DNA of 5,839 bases from Lachnoclostridium sp. UBA7097. GTDB taxonomy: Bacteria > Bacillota > Clostridia > Lachnospirales > Lachnospiraceae. Positions 1-5,839 of the stretch are shown here, piece by piece. The stretch covers positions 1 through 5,839 of the forward strand of contig DKYP01000130.1 of assembly GCA_002499945.1 (NCBI GenBank), read 5' to 3'. The notes under the pieces were generated by a model that was given only the letters and a program-made list of their open reading frames with translations, did not search any database and had not been told where the DNA came from. Position numbers and translations under genes: made by a program. The first letter of the stretch is position 1; every line of letters starts with the position of its first letter.

Positions 1-1163
1 GCATTAATTATCTGCTGTTTATGCTCATGCCCGAACGCTTCAAGTGTAATTGTAAGTTCAACTGCTGCATTCCTGTTAATACTTACAAACTGGTTATGCT
101 CAAGCCTTATAATATTCCCGTTCATTTCTGCAATAACATTTGCCACATTAACAAGCTCTCCTGGCCTGTCAGGAAGCAGCACAGATATTGTAAATACACG
201 CCCTCTCTGTATAAGCCCGTGCTGTACAACAGAAGAAAGTGTTATTATATCCATATTGCCGCCGCTAAGTATTGAAACAACTTTTTTATTTTTACATTTA
301 AGGTGCTTTAATGCTGCCACTGTAAGAAGCCCTGAATTTTCAACTATCATTTTATGGTTCTCTATAATATCAAGGAAGTTCACTATAAGCTCATGGTCTT
401 CTACTGTTATTATTTCATCAATATTTTTCTGGATATATGGGAAAACAACATTGCCAGGGGTCTTTACTGCTGTACCATCTGCAATGGTTTCAACTTCTGG
501 AAGCGTTACAACTTCCCCTGCATCAAGTGAAGCCTGCATACAGCTTGCACCAGCAGGTTCAACGCCGATAACCATTATATTAGGGTTAAGGAGTTTGGCA
601 AGTGTAGAAACACCTGCTGCAAGCCCGCCACCGCCAATAGGCACAAGTATTATATCTACTGTAGGAAGTTCTTTAAATATTTCCATGGCAATAGTGCCCT
701 GTCCTGTTGCAACTGTTTCATCATTAAAAGGATGGACAAATGCTGCACCTTTTTCTTCTGCAAGCTTTAATGCATACTGGCTCGCTTCATCATATACTGA
801 ACCATAAAGCACAACCTCTGCCCCGTAGCTTTTTGTCCTGTTTACTTTAAGGAGAGGTGTTGCCTCTGGCATAACAATAGTTGCAGGCACGCCAAATAAC
901 TTGGCAGCATATGCAACCCCCTGTGCATGGTTTCCAGCGGAAGCAGTAACAAGCCCTTTTTTCCTTTCTTCCTCTGGCAGTGTGCTGATTTTATAATAAG
1001 CACCCCTTACTTTATAAGCACCTGTATACTGCATATTTTCCGGTTTAAGGTATACCTTGTTGCCTGTCTGCCCAGAAAAATATTCACTGTAAATAAGATT
1101 TGTAGGAAGCACTACCTCCTTAACTTTTTCTGCTGCCTCCTCAAATTTATCAAGCGTCATCAT
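1..1163 (-). CDS. ilvA: Threonine ammonia-lyase (threonine dehydratase), medium form with ACT domain; C-terminus cut by window edge
   Basis: PLP enzyme of the cytoplasm that deaminates L-threonine to 2-oxobutanoate and ammonia, feeding isoleucine synthesis or threonine breakdown. The 387 visible residues show the fold-type II PLP core: lysine K51 in TGAYKVRGA (the expected Schiff-base lysine), SAGNHAQG at 75-82, the phosphate-binding GGGG loop at 177-180, and SGGN at 300-303. A C-terminal ACT domain starts near residue 323 (VFTISVLLPDRPGEL). One ACT domain and an expected total near 400 residues fit the medium form rather than long IlvA or the ACT-free TdcB, so only about 10-20 residues should be missing. 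The start at 1163 is chosen because GAGAGGGG lies 11 bases upstream and the N-terminus MMTLDKFEEA fits the family; the next ATG at 1160 is possible. No frameshift or missing catalytic residue is seen. The symbol ilvA is conventional; a catabolic role is equally possible. Confidence 0.95.
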   Translation of the reverse strand, partial: MMTLDKFEEAAEKVKEVVLPTNLIYSEYFSGQTGNKVYLKPENMQYTGAYKVRGAYYKISTLPEEERKKGLVTASAGNHAQGVAYAAKLFGVPATIVMPEATPLLKVNRTKSYGAEVVLYGSVYDEASQYALKLAEEKGAAFVHPFNDETVATGQGTIAMEIFKELPTVDIILVPIGGGGLAAGVSTLAKLLNPNIMVIGVEPAGASCMQASLDAGEVVTLPEVETIADGTAVKTPGNVVFPYIQKNIDEIITVEDHELIVNFLDIIENHKMIVENSGLLTVAALKHLKCKNKKVVSILSGGNMDIITLSSVVQHGLIQRGRVFTISVLLPDRPGELVNVANVIAEMNGNIIRLEHNQFVSINRNAAVELTITLEAFGHEHKQQIIN

Positions 1164-1174
1164 AATTAAAATTA

Positions 1175-1182
1175 CCCCTCTC
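1175..1182 (-). promoter_or_regulatory. Ribosome binding site of threonine ammonia-lyase
   Basis: GAGAGGGG on the minus strand, ending 11 bases before the ATG at 1163 and 14 before the second ATG at 1160. The spacing favours the first ATG. Confidence 0.6.
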
Positions 1183-1215
1183 TGGATTATTAATATATTA
1201 AAACTGTTTTTATCT

Positions 1216-1230
1216 GTATTCCCAGAATAC
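1216..1230. repeat. Short perfect inverted repeat in the threonine ammonia-lyase leader
   Basis: GTATTC and GAATAC flank a 3-base centre, giving a perfect 6-bp dyad about 6-20 bases downstream of the start point inferred from the -10 box at 1243-1248. The placement would suit a repressor operator or a small leader hairpin, but six pairs in AT-rich DNA can also arise by chance. The leader is only about 70 bases long and shows no T-box or peptide-attenuator layout. Confidence 0.3.
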
Positions 1231-1242
1231 CGCTATTTACTT

Positions 1243-1270
1243 ATTATACCAAAAACATCAAATAAAGCAA
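1243..1270 (-). promoter_or_regulatory. Sigma-A promoter with extended -10 for threonine ammonia-lyase
   Basis: On the minus strand a perfect -10 box TATAAT (1248 to 1243) is preceded by TGG, giving the TGn extension. A weak -35 candidate TTGCTT (1270 to 1265) lies 16 bases upstream. The extension explains how a poor -35 could suffice. It sits just after the terminator of the preceding gene, so threonine ammonia-lyase appears to be transcribed separately, with a start point near 1236 and a leader of about 73 bases. Confidence 0.65.
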
Positions 1271-1289
1271 TGCTATTTTAAATCCAGGT

Positions 1290-1339
1290 AAAAAACCCTG
1301 CTAATTTCCATTTTTATACTGGAAATCTGCAGGGTTTTT
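1290..1339 (-). terminator. Rho-independent terminator of the small orphan gene
   Basis: CCCTGC (1296-1301) pairs with GCAGGG (1329-1334). After a 2x2 internal mismatch, ATTTCCA (1304-1310) pairs with TGGAAAT (1320-1326) around a 9-base loop. On the minus strand the hairpin is followed by six T's (1295 to 1290), and it begins about 22 bases after the stop codon at 1361. The mirror side also ends in TTTTT, so it could work in both directions, although no plus-strand gene is seen reading into it. It separates the orphan gene from threonine ammonia-lyase. Confidence 0.9.
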
Positions 1340-1360
1340 AAATTGCTAATATTCCGGGTA

Positions 1361-1780
1361 TTACCAGTCCTCAACACCTTCAAATGCATTAACGGCATTT
1401 GAAGGTGCTAAGTTATCATCAGCAGGCGGCACGTCATTGTCTTTTAGAAGTGTCTTTATCTGCTCCTGTGTAATACCCTGTTCTCCACTTTTGCTTTTAG
1501 CTGGTTTCCTGGCTGGTGCTGCTGCCCTTTTAGCTTCTTTCCCTTGTACAACTGCCAGTATATCTTCTATCTCGTCATCATGGTTGCCTACTTCATAGGC
1601 ATCTTCATGGTTCAGGCAGAGATAATATTTAATAATATGCCCGCTGTATAAGGCAACCTGCTGTATGCCGCAGAAATCCGGGTCCCTTTTATATGGCAGG
1701 TTATCATACATTGTAATATGGTAATCCATTGCCTCATCGTACTTCTGGCTGACCAGCTTTGGCAAATATATATTCCCCAT
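1361..1780 (-). CDS. Unrecognised small protein, 139 residues, with charged linker
   Basis: I do not recognise the family. The N-terminal part (residues 1-80) looks globular, with aromatic and histidine-rich stretches (MDYHITMYDNLPYKRD, GHIIKYYLCLNHEDAYE) and an acidic segment HDDEIEDIL near 68-75. Residues 81-98 form a basic Lys/Ala/Arg/Pro-rich linker. The tail holds a short predicted helix (ITQEQIKTLLKDND, 103-116) and ends acidic and Asn/Pro-rich, finishing in EDW. No signal peptide or membrane segment is visible. The ATG at 1780 is preferred over the one at 1786: AAGGAG lies 8 bases before 1780 but only 2 before 1786. The gene has its own promoter and terminator, so it appears monocistronic and independent of the damaged ATPase genes upstream. 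Codon use resembles its neighbours. It is probably a real cytoplasmic protein; the linker and acidic tail suggest interaction with a partner, but that is only inference. Confidence 0.8.
   Translation of the reverse strand: MGNIYLPKLVSQKYDEAMDYHITMYDNLPYKRDPDFCGIQQVALYSGHIIKYYLCLNHEDAYEVGNHDDEIEDILAVVQGKEAKRAAAPARKPAKSKSGEQGITQEQIKTLLKDNDVPPADDNLAPSNAVNAFEGVEDW
1375..1407. repeat. Perfect 13-bp inverted repeat inside the 3' end of the orphan gene
   Basis: CACCTTCAAATGC (1375-1387) is the exact reverse complement of GCATTTGAAGGTG (1395-1407), with a 7-base loop. It lies within the last codons of the small gene, encoding part of APSNAVNAFEGV, and ends about 12 bases before the stop codon. No T-run follows on either strand, so it is not a classical terminator; the real terminator lies further downstream. 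It could be an RNA hairpin near the mRNA end or a protein-binding dyad. Confidence 0.85.
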
Positions 1781-1788
1781 CCACATAT

Positions 1789-1794
1789 CTCCTT
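1789..1794 (-). promoter_or_regulatory. Ribosome binding site that sets the start of the orphan gene
   Basis: AAGGAG on the minus strand, 8 bases before the ATG at 1780 and only 2 before the ATG at 1786. This spacing decides for 1780 and removes two residues (Met-Trp) from the longest open frame. Confidence 0.85.
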
Positions 1795-1850
1795 TTTCTA
1801 ATGTTGCGTTGTTTGCTTTGTTATTTTATAAATGTTTATTTATTATAATA

Positions 1851-1879
1851 AGTATACCCTGTTTCCATTAATTGTTCAA
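1851..1879 (-). promoter_or_regulatory. Strong-looking sigma-A promoter for the orphan gene
   Basis: On the minus strand, TTGAAC (1879 to 1874) and TATACT (1856 to 1851) are separated by exactly 17 bases, close to the sigma-A consensus. The start point would be near 1844, giving an A/C-rich leader of roughly 64 bases before the ATG at 1780. It lies in the gap after the ATPase stop codon at 1925, where I see no convincing terminator (only a 4-bp CTGT/ACAG dyad), so read-through from upstream may add to expression. Confidence 0.75.
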
Positions 1880-1924
1880 GGAAAAATATTTTAAATCCAT
1901 GCCTGTTTTACAGACCTGTAATTT

Positions 1925-3613
1925 TTATCCAACAAGGCATTTTTTACCCTCAAATGCAAAAGCATATTTCCTTATATTTTCTGGTGCAATGCCATCTGTT
2001 ATAAGCATGGCATCATATTTCTTTTCCTCTATCTGGGCAAGTGCACTGGCAACGGTCTCCTCAAGCACCTTTTCACCATCATCCGGGGATATAACCTTAA
2101 ATTCAAGTATAAACGCTTTCTGGGCCTTATCAAATGGCATAATCATTACATCATACCTGCCATATCCGCTTTCACGGTTTGACATTACTTTATACCTGTC
2201 TGATAAATCCACCACCATCCCAAGCAAAAAACCATGATAAAAACGTTCAGGTTCCGCAGCATGTGATGGTTTATTTCCACTGTCAAATGAACTAAATGTG
2301 TTAAGTGCTACTTTGTTTATAAATATATTCATCTTTTTTACATCATCATTTAACAATGCTTTTATAAACTCATTGTATACTAGCAGGGAACTTTTAAACC
2401 ACCCCTGCACCATCTTTGAAAACATGCTTTCGACCTCCATATTGACAAGGCATAATGAATATACTTTTTTCTTTAGCCTTCCTTTTATTTCAATATGGCA
2501 GGCTTTTAGATAACCTGTCGCAAGAAGCAGGCTCCATATGGTATTTTCATCATCAAACTGGCCAAAAACCACCTGCTCATCAATTTCAGCTTCAAAAGAT
2601 TTACCTTGTAACAACTGTTCCACAATCTGCTTTACATTCGCAGAACCTTCACGTAGCAATGAATTGACAAGCCCGTTGCTGCTGCTGTCTGCCCAATATG
2701 TGTCATATATACCATTTTTACTTATAAAATTAATAATTGACCATGGATTATAAATATCCCTGGCATTCCCAAATGTAAAACCATCATACCATTCTTTTAC
2801 ACCCTACTTTTCACAAGAAAGCCCTGTATCATCAAGGGCTTTAAACACCTCCTGTTCTGTAAATCCAAAACAAGAAGAATATTTGCCTGAAGTAGTAGTC
2901 ACCACTTCAAGGTTATTTAAATCCGAAAAGATTGATTCCTTTGCAATTCTTGTAATTCCTGTAACCAGGCCCCTGAGCATATTGGGGTTTGTCTTAAAAG
3001 TAGCATTTAAAAAACTCCTGAAAAATGCGGCGGTTTCTTCCCAGCATCCTGAAAGCCATGCTTCCTGCATAGGCGTATCATATTCATCAAGCAATATAAT
3101 AACTTTCCTGCCATAGTATTTCTCCAGATAAATACAAAGCCTGTTTATAGCTATATATGCTGTTTTATCATCCATATTATCATTTACAGAATTAAAATAT
3201 TCCCTGTCAGCACTATTAAAAATATTATGTTCCATAATATCCCTGAAGCTATTATAAATATTTGAAATAATCTGCTTTACTGCTGCTTTTGTTTCTTCTG
3301 GCTTACCTGGCTTTACATAAGCAAAACTTAAAAATATAACAGGATATATCCCCTGCATCTGCCTGTAATCTTCATGCTCCCATATTGACAAGCCTTCAAA
3401 AAGGTCTGCCCTTCCAGCATATTTATTTGAAAAGAAACATTCAGCCATGCTTAAATTAAGGGTTTTGCCAAAACGGCGCGGACGTGTGATTAAAGTTACA
3501 CTGTCCTCGCTCTCCCACCATTCCCTGATAAAATCTGTCTTATCTATATAAAAAATATTCCTGCTTCTGATATCTTCAAAACTCTGTAACCCAATTGCAA
3601 CTTTTCCAGACAT
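1925..3613 (-). pseudogene. AAA-ATPase with C-terminal PD-(D/E)XK nuclease-like domain, interrupted by an in-frame TAG
   Basis: Member of the predicted AAA-ATPase (PF09820-like) plus PD-(D/E)XK (PF08011-like, DUF1703) family, common in Clostridia and of unknown role. Numbering from the ATG at 3613: the N-terminal signature FYIDKTDFI (21-29); the Walker A-like RPRRFGKT (44-51), which lacks the usual first glycine as is typical of this family; Walker B VIILLDEYD (171-179); TGITR (218-222). Codon 270 (2806 to 2804) is TAG. Translation continues in the same frame as GVKEWYDGFTFG and IYNPWSI, down to the nuclease fold with E481, D488 (GYGRYD), E504 and K506 (LEFK), and Q527 in QIEEKKY. The total of about 562 codons matches a complete family member, so one nonsense change explains the break. 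The start at 3613 has AGAGGG 8 bases upstream and fits the usual N-terminus; the ATG at 3652 has no ribosome site. Products, if any, would be a 269-residue ATPase half, with the nuclease half untranslated unless it reinitiates. Confidence 0.85.
2804..2806 (-). other. In-frame amber codon inside the AAA-ATPase/nuclease gene
   Basis: The codon reads TAG on the minus strand, between SCEK and GVKEWYDGFTFG. Both flanks are in one frame and family-like, and no base is lost. One substitution from GAG, AAG or CAG would give it. The following bases (GGTGTA) do not match the known CARYYA read-through context. Confidence 0.85.
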
Positions 3614-3621
3614 AAATACCG

Positions 3622-3627
3622 CCCTCT
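3622..3627 (-). promoter_or_regulatory. Ribosome binding site of the downstream AAA-ATPase gene
   Basis: AGAGGG, within a longer GGGGAGAGGG run, ends 8 bases before the ATG at 3613. This fixes the start there rather than at 3652, which directly abuts the previous stop codon and has no Shine-Dalgarno match. The two ATPase genes would then be separated by a 39-base gap and could have shared one transcript. Confidence 0.65.
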
Positions 3628-3652
3628 CCCCAAAAATATCATTAAAACCCAT

Positions 3653-4631
3653 TTAGGTATTATCATTGCCATAAACATACTTTTCTATTTTACATTCATG
3701 CTTTTTTGTTTTTTTATCATAGTTTATTCCTGCCAGGACGAGATTTCCCTTATAATCCCCCAATGCACTTATATATTGTTTTTCTTTTATCTGCCTTATA
3801 GCCCCGCCGGCAGTACCATCTGCTTTTAATTCAATTACCAGTGCGGGTTTATCAGAAAACCTCTTCGGAATAAATACTATATCTGCAAAACCAAGGCCTG
3901 CCAGAAGCTCCAACAACCTTTACCACTGTATCCCATCCTGTACTTTTTATAGCTGCCTGGAACTCTGTTTTAATTTCTTCATTTGGAATATATACTTCTT
4001 TTTTATCCGGGCTGTATGCAAGGTATCCAAGATGTACAAGCAATGTTAATACATCATCTTTATCACTAAAAGATTCCATGTCATTTAAAAAGGAAAACGT
4101 ATCTACAACACATCTGTTTCCAGAAAGCAGCTGGATAATGCTGTCTTTTAAACCGTCAAAATTTAAACTGATATACCCTTTCAGAGATTCAAAACTTCCT
4201 GTACGTGTCCAGTAACTGCCGCACTTCCGTCTTTGGACTGCCTCAATAACAGAATTTGGATTATAAATATGCTCTTCTTTCTGTATAATAGTTTTATCCG
4301 GTTTTTCCTCCATCACTATAAAGGAATAGCCATCATACCAGTATTCCATTTCATTAAAATCCATATTATATTTACTGCATATGCCCTGTACCTCTTCTCT
4401 TGTAAAACCTGTATATCCCGCTAACATTCCCGGTTCAAGCATTGTATATTCCTTAAAATTATTTAATGCGGATTGTGTATTGTATTTTTTAATTGGCAAA
4501 ATACCTGTTAAATATGCCAGTTTTAAAAAGCCTGCTGATACCGGGCTTTTAAACATGCCCCTCAAAAAATCAATATAGTATTCCTTTTGAGTTTCCCCAT
4601 TTTTTAAACTTAAAGTGTCATCAAGCCCCAT
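3653..4631 (-). pseudogene. Remnant of a second AAA-ATPase/PD-(D/E)XK gene: N-terminus lost, internal deletion and frameshift
   Basis: Paralogue of the downstream gene but from a different branch of the same family. From 4631 the frame gives YYIDFLRGMFK (18-28), AYLTGILPIKKYNTQSALNNFKEYTML (39-65), TGFTREEV, EYWYDGYSF (96-104), IYNPNSV and DDVLTLLVHLGYLAY (192-206). This is the ATPase C-terminal half and lid. Walker A and Walker B, expected upstream, are absent because the homology begins at the transposase end. After WDTVVKVV (233-240) the frame runs into unrelated residues and stops at 3852. The family sequence resumes in another frame from about 3910 as ELLAGLGFADIVFIPKRF, with nuclease residues D (3883-3881), E and K in IELK (3832-3824), and Q in RQIKEKQY, ending at a TAA at 3653. 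From memory of the family, roughly 60 residues normally lie between these blocks, so a deletion is inferred, not just a single-base slip. It also has a 12-16 residue insertion after GYSF. Almost certainly non-functional. Confidence 0.8.
3895..3916 (-). other. Deletion/frameshift junction in the second ATPase gene
   Basis: Here the lid-domain frame (KVVGAS) and the nuclease-domain frame (ELLAGLGFAD) overlap across the same bases, GAGCTTCTGG on the minus strand (3910 to 3901). Both readings look family-like up to this block, which suggests that the deletion joined two sites sharing a short stretch of sequence. Confidence 0.55.
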
Positions 4632-4637
4632 TTTTAA
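4595..4637. repeat. Near-identical short direct repeats at the transposase/ATPase junction
   Basis: CCCCATTTTTTAAA at 4595-4608 and CCCCATTTTTAA at 4626-4637 differ mainly by one T in the run. They flank a 17-base segment that contains the transposase stop codon. They could be a remnant of target duplication or slippage, or a coincidence in AT-rich DNA. Confidence 0.4.
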
Positions 4638-5839
4638 TAAGATTGGCAGGTAATTGGCGGCATAACAGAACTTCTTTTCTAAAATAATTCATTATTCCAG
4701 AACTTGTTTTAGAAAAAATTAGTTCAAAAGCATACCCCATTGCATAAAAAACAAACTTTGGGATTTTATATATTCTTTTTGAACATTCAAATACCCTGTC
4801 CATAAACAGGCTTCCATTATTTTTAGAATAAAATATTCCCAGATAACCAACTGCCAGCGTTGCAAAAAAATTCAGGTTACGTATTGACTTTAATGACATG
4901 ACACGTAAATCCTCAAAATTAAACTGCTGGTTTTTAAAACGGAAGTATTCTTCTATCCTCCACCTCATAAGATAAACTTTTGTAACAATAATACACAGTT
5001 CTTTTTTCTGGGATGTTTTATGTATTTCCATGTTTGTAAGCAGCAACATTGGATTTTTTCCAAAACCATACACCGCAACAAGGATAAGGTCTTTTTGTGG
5101 GAATGCACATAGTTTTACTGGTATATAACTTATTTTGCACTGGATTTTTTTACCACGTTTATCCATAAAATCCATACAGTAATTCCCTTTATATTTTTTT
5201 GCCACATCCATTATGTTACAGGTTTTATTTTTATAAATAATATGCCTGTTTTTCTTTACACGTATTATAAATTTTTCATCCCTGTCCAGGAAATACCTGT
5301 AATAATCTTTTGCATCAAATCCCCTGTCAAGTGTCCTTACACATGTTTTCCTGAAATTTGCAGACAAGTAATGCAGGCATTTTAAATTTTCATCTGTTTC
5401 ACTTAAAAAAGTTTTTTCTGTGGCAGAAAAAACTTTTTCATAAACAGGCAGGGGCATTTTACTTCCTTTTGATAAAACAGCTGCTTCAATGGTGAGGTAT
5501 CCTTTTTTTATTTCACCAGTACTGCCGTCCCTTACATCTGAAAGGGCTTCCATTTTTTTGCTGCACGGTTTTGTAATATCAGAATTATCAATTATAATGA
5601 CAGAACTTTTTTCGTTAATTTCTTTTTTCACAAGCTGTATATAATTTTCCATTATATTTTCTTTACCATCAAAAGAAGAAAGATTTTTTGAAAGCCTGTC
5701 AATTGTTTTTTTAAGGCTTGTGTTTTCTTCAAGTGAACGTGCAATTTCACTTAAATGTACTTTATTGCTTTCAAGTATTCCATAAAGCATCTGGAGTATA
5801 AATTTTTTTACAGGGCATTTCATTTCCCTTGAAATTTTT
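4621..5839 (-). CDS. IS4-type DDE transposase, 5' end probably outside the window
   Basis: Transposase of an insertion sequence: a DDE-family nuclease that cuts and joins DNA at the element ends. Numbering from the ATG at 5823, there is a helical DNA-binding-type N-terminus (KKFILQMLYGILESNKVHLSEIARSL), the first acidic site D79 in VIIIDNSD, the conserved DGSTGEIKKGY (99-109), the second acidic site D166 in TLDRGFDAKDYY, and the third site E291/E292 in the YLMRWRIEEYFRFK block (284-297), matching a YREK-like signature of IS4 transposases. No internal stop or frameshift is present. The ATG at 5823 is doubtful: the frame stays open upstream (ISRE precedes it), and homologous proteins usually have some 20-40 more residues. 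The stop at 4621 overlaps the ATG of the ATPase remnant in ATGGGGCTTGA, so the last residues may come from the target gene. Probably catalytically intact; family-level assignment is firm, the IS subgroup is not. Confidence 0.85.
   Translation of the reverse strand, partial: KISREMKCPVKKFILQMLYGILESNKVHLSEIARSLEENTSLKKTIDRLSKNLSSFDGKENIMENYIQLVKKEINEKSSVIIIDNSDITKPCSKKMEALSDVRDGSTGEIKKGYLTIEAAVLSKGSKMPLPVYEKVFSATEKTFLSETDENLKCLHYLSANFRKTCVRTLDRGFDAKDYYRYFLDRDEKFIIRVKKNRHIIYKNKTCNIMDVAKKYKGNYCMDFMDKRGKKIQCKISYIPVKLCAFPQKDLILVAVYGFGKNPMLLLTNMEIHKTSQKKELCIIVTKVYLMRWRIEEYFRFKNQQFNFEDLRVMSLKSIRNLNFFATLAVGYLGIFYSKNNGSLFMDRVFECSKRIYKIPKFVFYAMGYAFELIFSKTSSGIMNYFRKEVLLCRQLPANLIKNGA
4621..5839 (-). mobile_element. 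Insertion sequence, partial: right-hand part with transposase
   Basis: The transposase gene fills the whole segment to the window edge, so only one end of the element can lie here. I could not identify a terminal inverted repeat because the other end is outside the window. The downstream boundary is inferred to lie near 4600-4640, where ATPase-family sequence begins. The element either inserted into the ATPase gene or became joined to it by a deletion that removed the gene's ATP-binding N-terminus. Confidence 0.65.
5406..5438. repeat. Perfect 15-bp inverted repeat inside the transposase gene
   Basis: AAAAAGTTTTTTCTG (5406-5420) is the exact reverse complement of CAGAAAAAACTTTTT (5424-5438), with a 3-base centre. 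It lies in the transposase codons for EKVFSATEKTF. The AT-rich arms lower its stability, but 15 perfect pairs with a 3-base loop would form a hairpin in the transposase mRNA. Its minus-strand right arm ends in a run of six T's, giving a weak terminator-like look. Confidence 0.8.

Noticed and set aside
21..1169. Several plus-strand open frames of 80-183 codons
   Set aside because: They lie fully antisense to the clear threonine ammonia-lyase gene, have low-complexity Ser/Pro/Cys-rich products and no ribosome sites.
1164..1240. T-box, riboswitch or attenuator in the threonine ammonia-lyase leader
   Set aside because: The leader is only about 73 bases, with no T-box motif, no long stem system and no terminator hairpin between the promoter and the ATG.
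1881..1924. Terminator after the AAA-ATPase stop codon
   Set aside because: Only a 4-bp CTGT/ACAG dyad without stable pairing is present, and the nearby T-run is not adjacent to a usable stem.
2675..2690. GCT triplet run
   Set aside because: Just consecutive serine codons (AGC on the coding strand) in the ATPase gene, too short to be a meaningful microsatellite.
2798..2806. Programmed read-through or pyrrolysine insertion at the TAG
   Set aside because: The bases after the codon do not match known read-through contexts, no structured element is evident next to it, and the family is not known to use pyrrolysine; kept only as something to test.
1872..3116. Plus-strand open frames opposite the ATPase genes
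   Set aside because: Each is a shadow of the minus-strand ATPase or nuclease coding sequence, and none resembles a known protein.
3212..3230. 8-bp AT-only palindrome ATATTATG/CATAATAT
   Set aside because: It is short and entirely AT-rich apart from one pair, inside coding sequence; expected by chance at this base composition.
3614..3700. Separate promoter for the downstream ATPase gene (GATAAT-like box)
   Set aside because: A -10-like hexamer exists but no -35 match lies at suitable spacing; the AT-rich context makes chance likely.

Overview
The window looks like a chromosomal piece from a low-GC Firmicute, most likely a Lachnospiraceae-type gut Clostridium. This rests on AT-rich coding with many ATA, TTT and AAA codons, on sigma-A promoters with GAGGGG or AAGGAG ribosome sites, and on protein sequences resembling my memory of families from that group; no search was run. 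All recognisable genes lie on the minus strand, so transcription runs from position 5839 towards position 1. Longer plus-strand open frames are antisense to these genes and are not annotated.

In transcription order there are five units. (1) 5839 to 4621 is a DDE transposase of IS4 type whose frame is still open at the window edge. (2) 4631 to 3653 is the remnant of an AAA-ATPase/PD-(D/E)XK nuclease-like gene. It lacks its ATP-binding N-terminus at the transposase junction and carries an internal deletion with a frameshift just before the nuclease domain. (3) 3613 to 1925 is a second, paralogous AAA-ATPase/PD-(D/E)XK gene. It is full length in layout but has an in-frame TAG at 2804-2806, between the ATPase core and the conserved EWYDGF segment. 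(4) 1780 to 1361 is a small unrecognised gene with its own consensus-like promoter, a clear AAGGAG site and a strong terminator; its 3' end contains a perfect 13-bp inverted repeat. (5) 1163 to 1 is threonine ammonia-lyase (medium form with a C-terminal ACT domain), with its own extended -10 promoter and cut off by the window edge a few residues before its expected end.

The window joins a housekeeping amino-acid gene to a decaying accessory patch made of a mobile element and two damaged members of an amplified ATPase/nuclease-like family. I see no RNA gene, CRISPR array, origin or riboswitch, and no convincing new multi-gene system. The items most worth checking are whether the TAG and the frameshift are real, what the orphan 139-residue protein does, and the two long perfect hairpins inside coding sequence. 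The only gene-free stretches are 1164-1360, which holds a promoter, a leader and a terminator, and 1781-1924, which holds a promoter and a leader.
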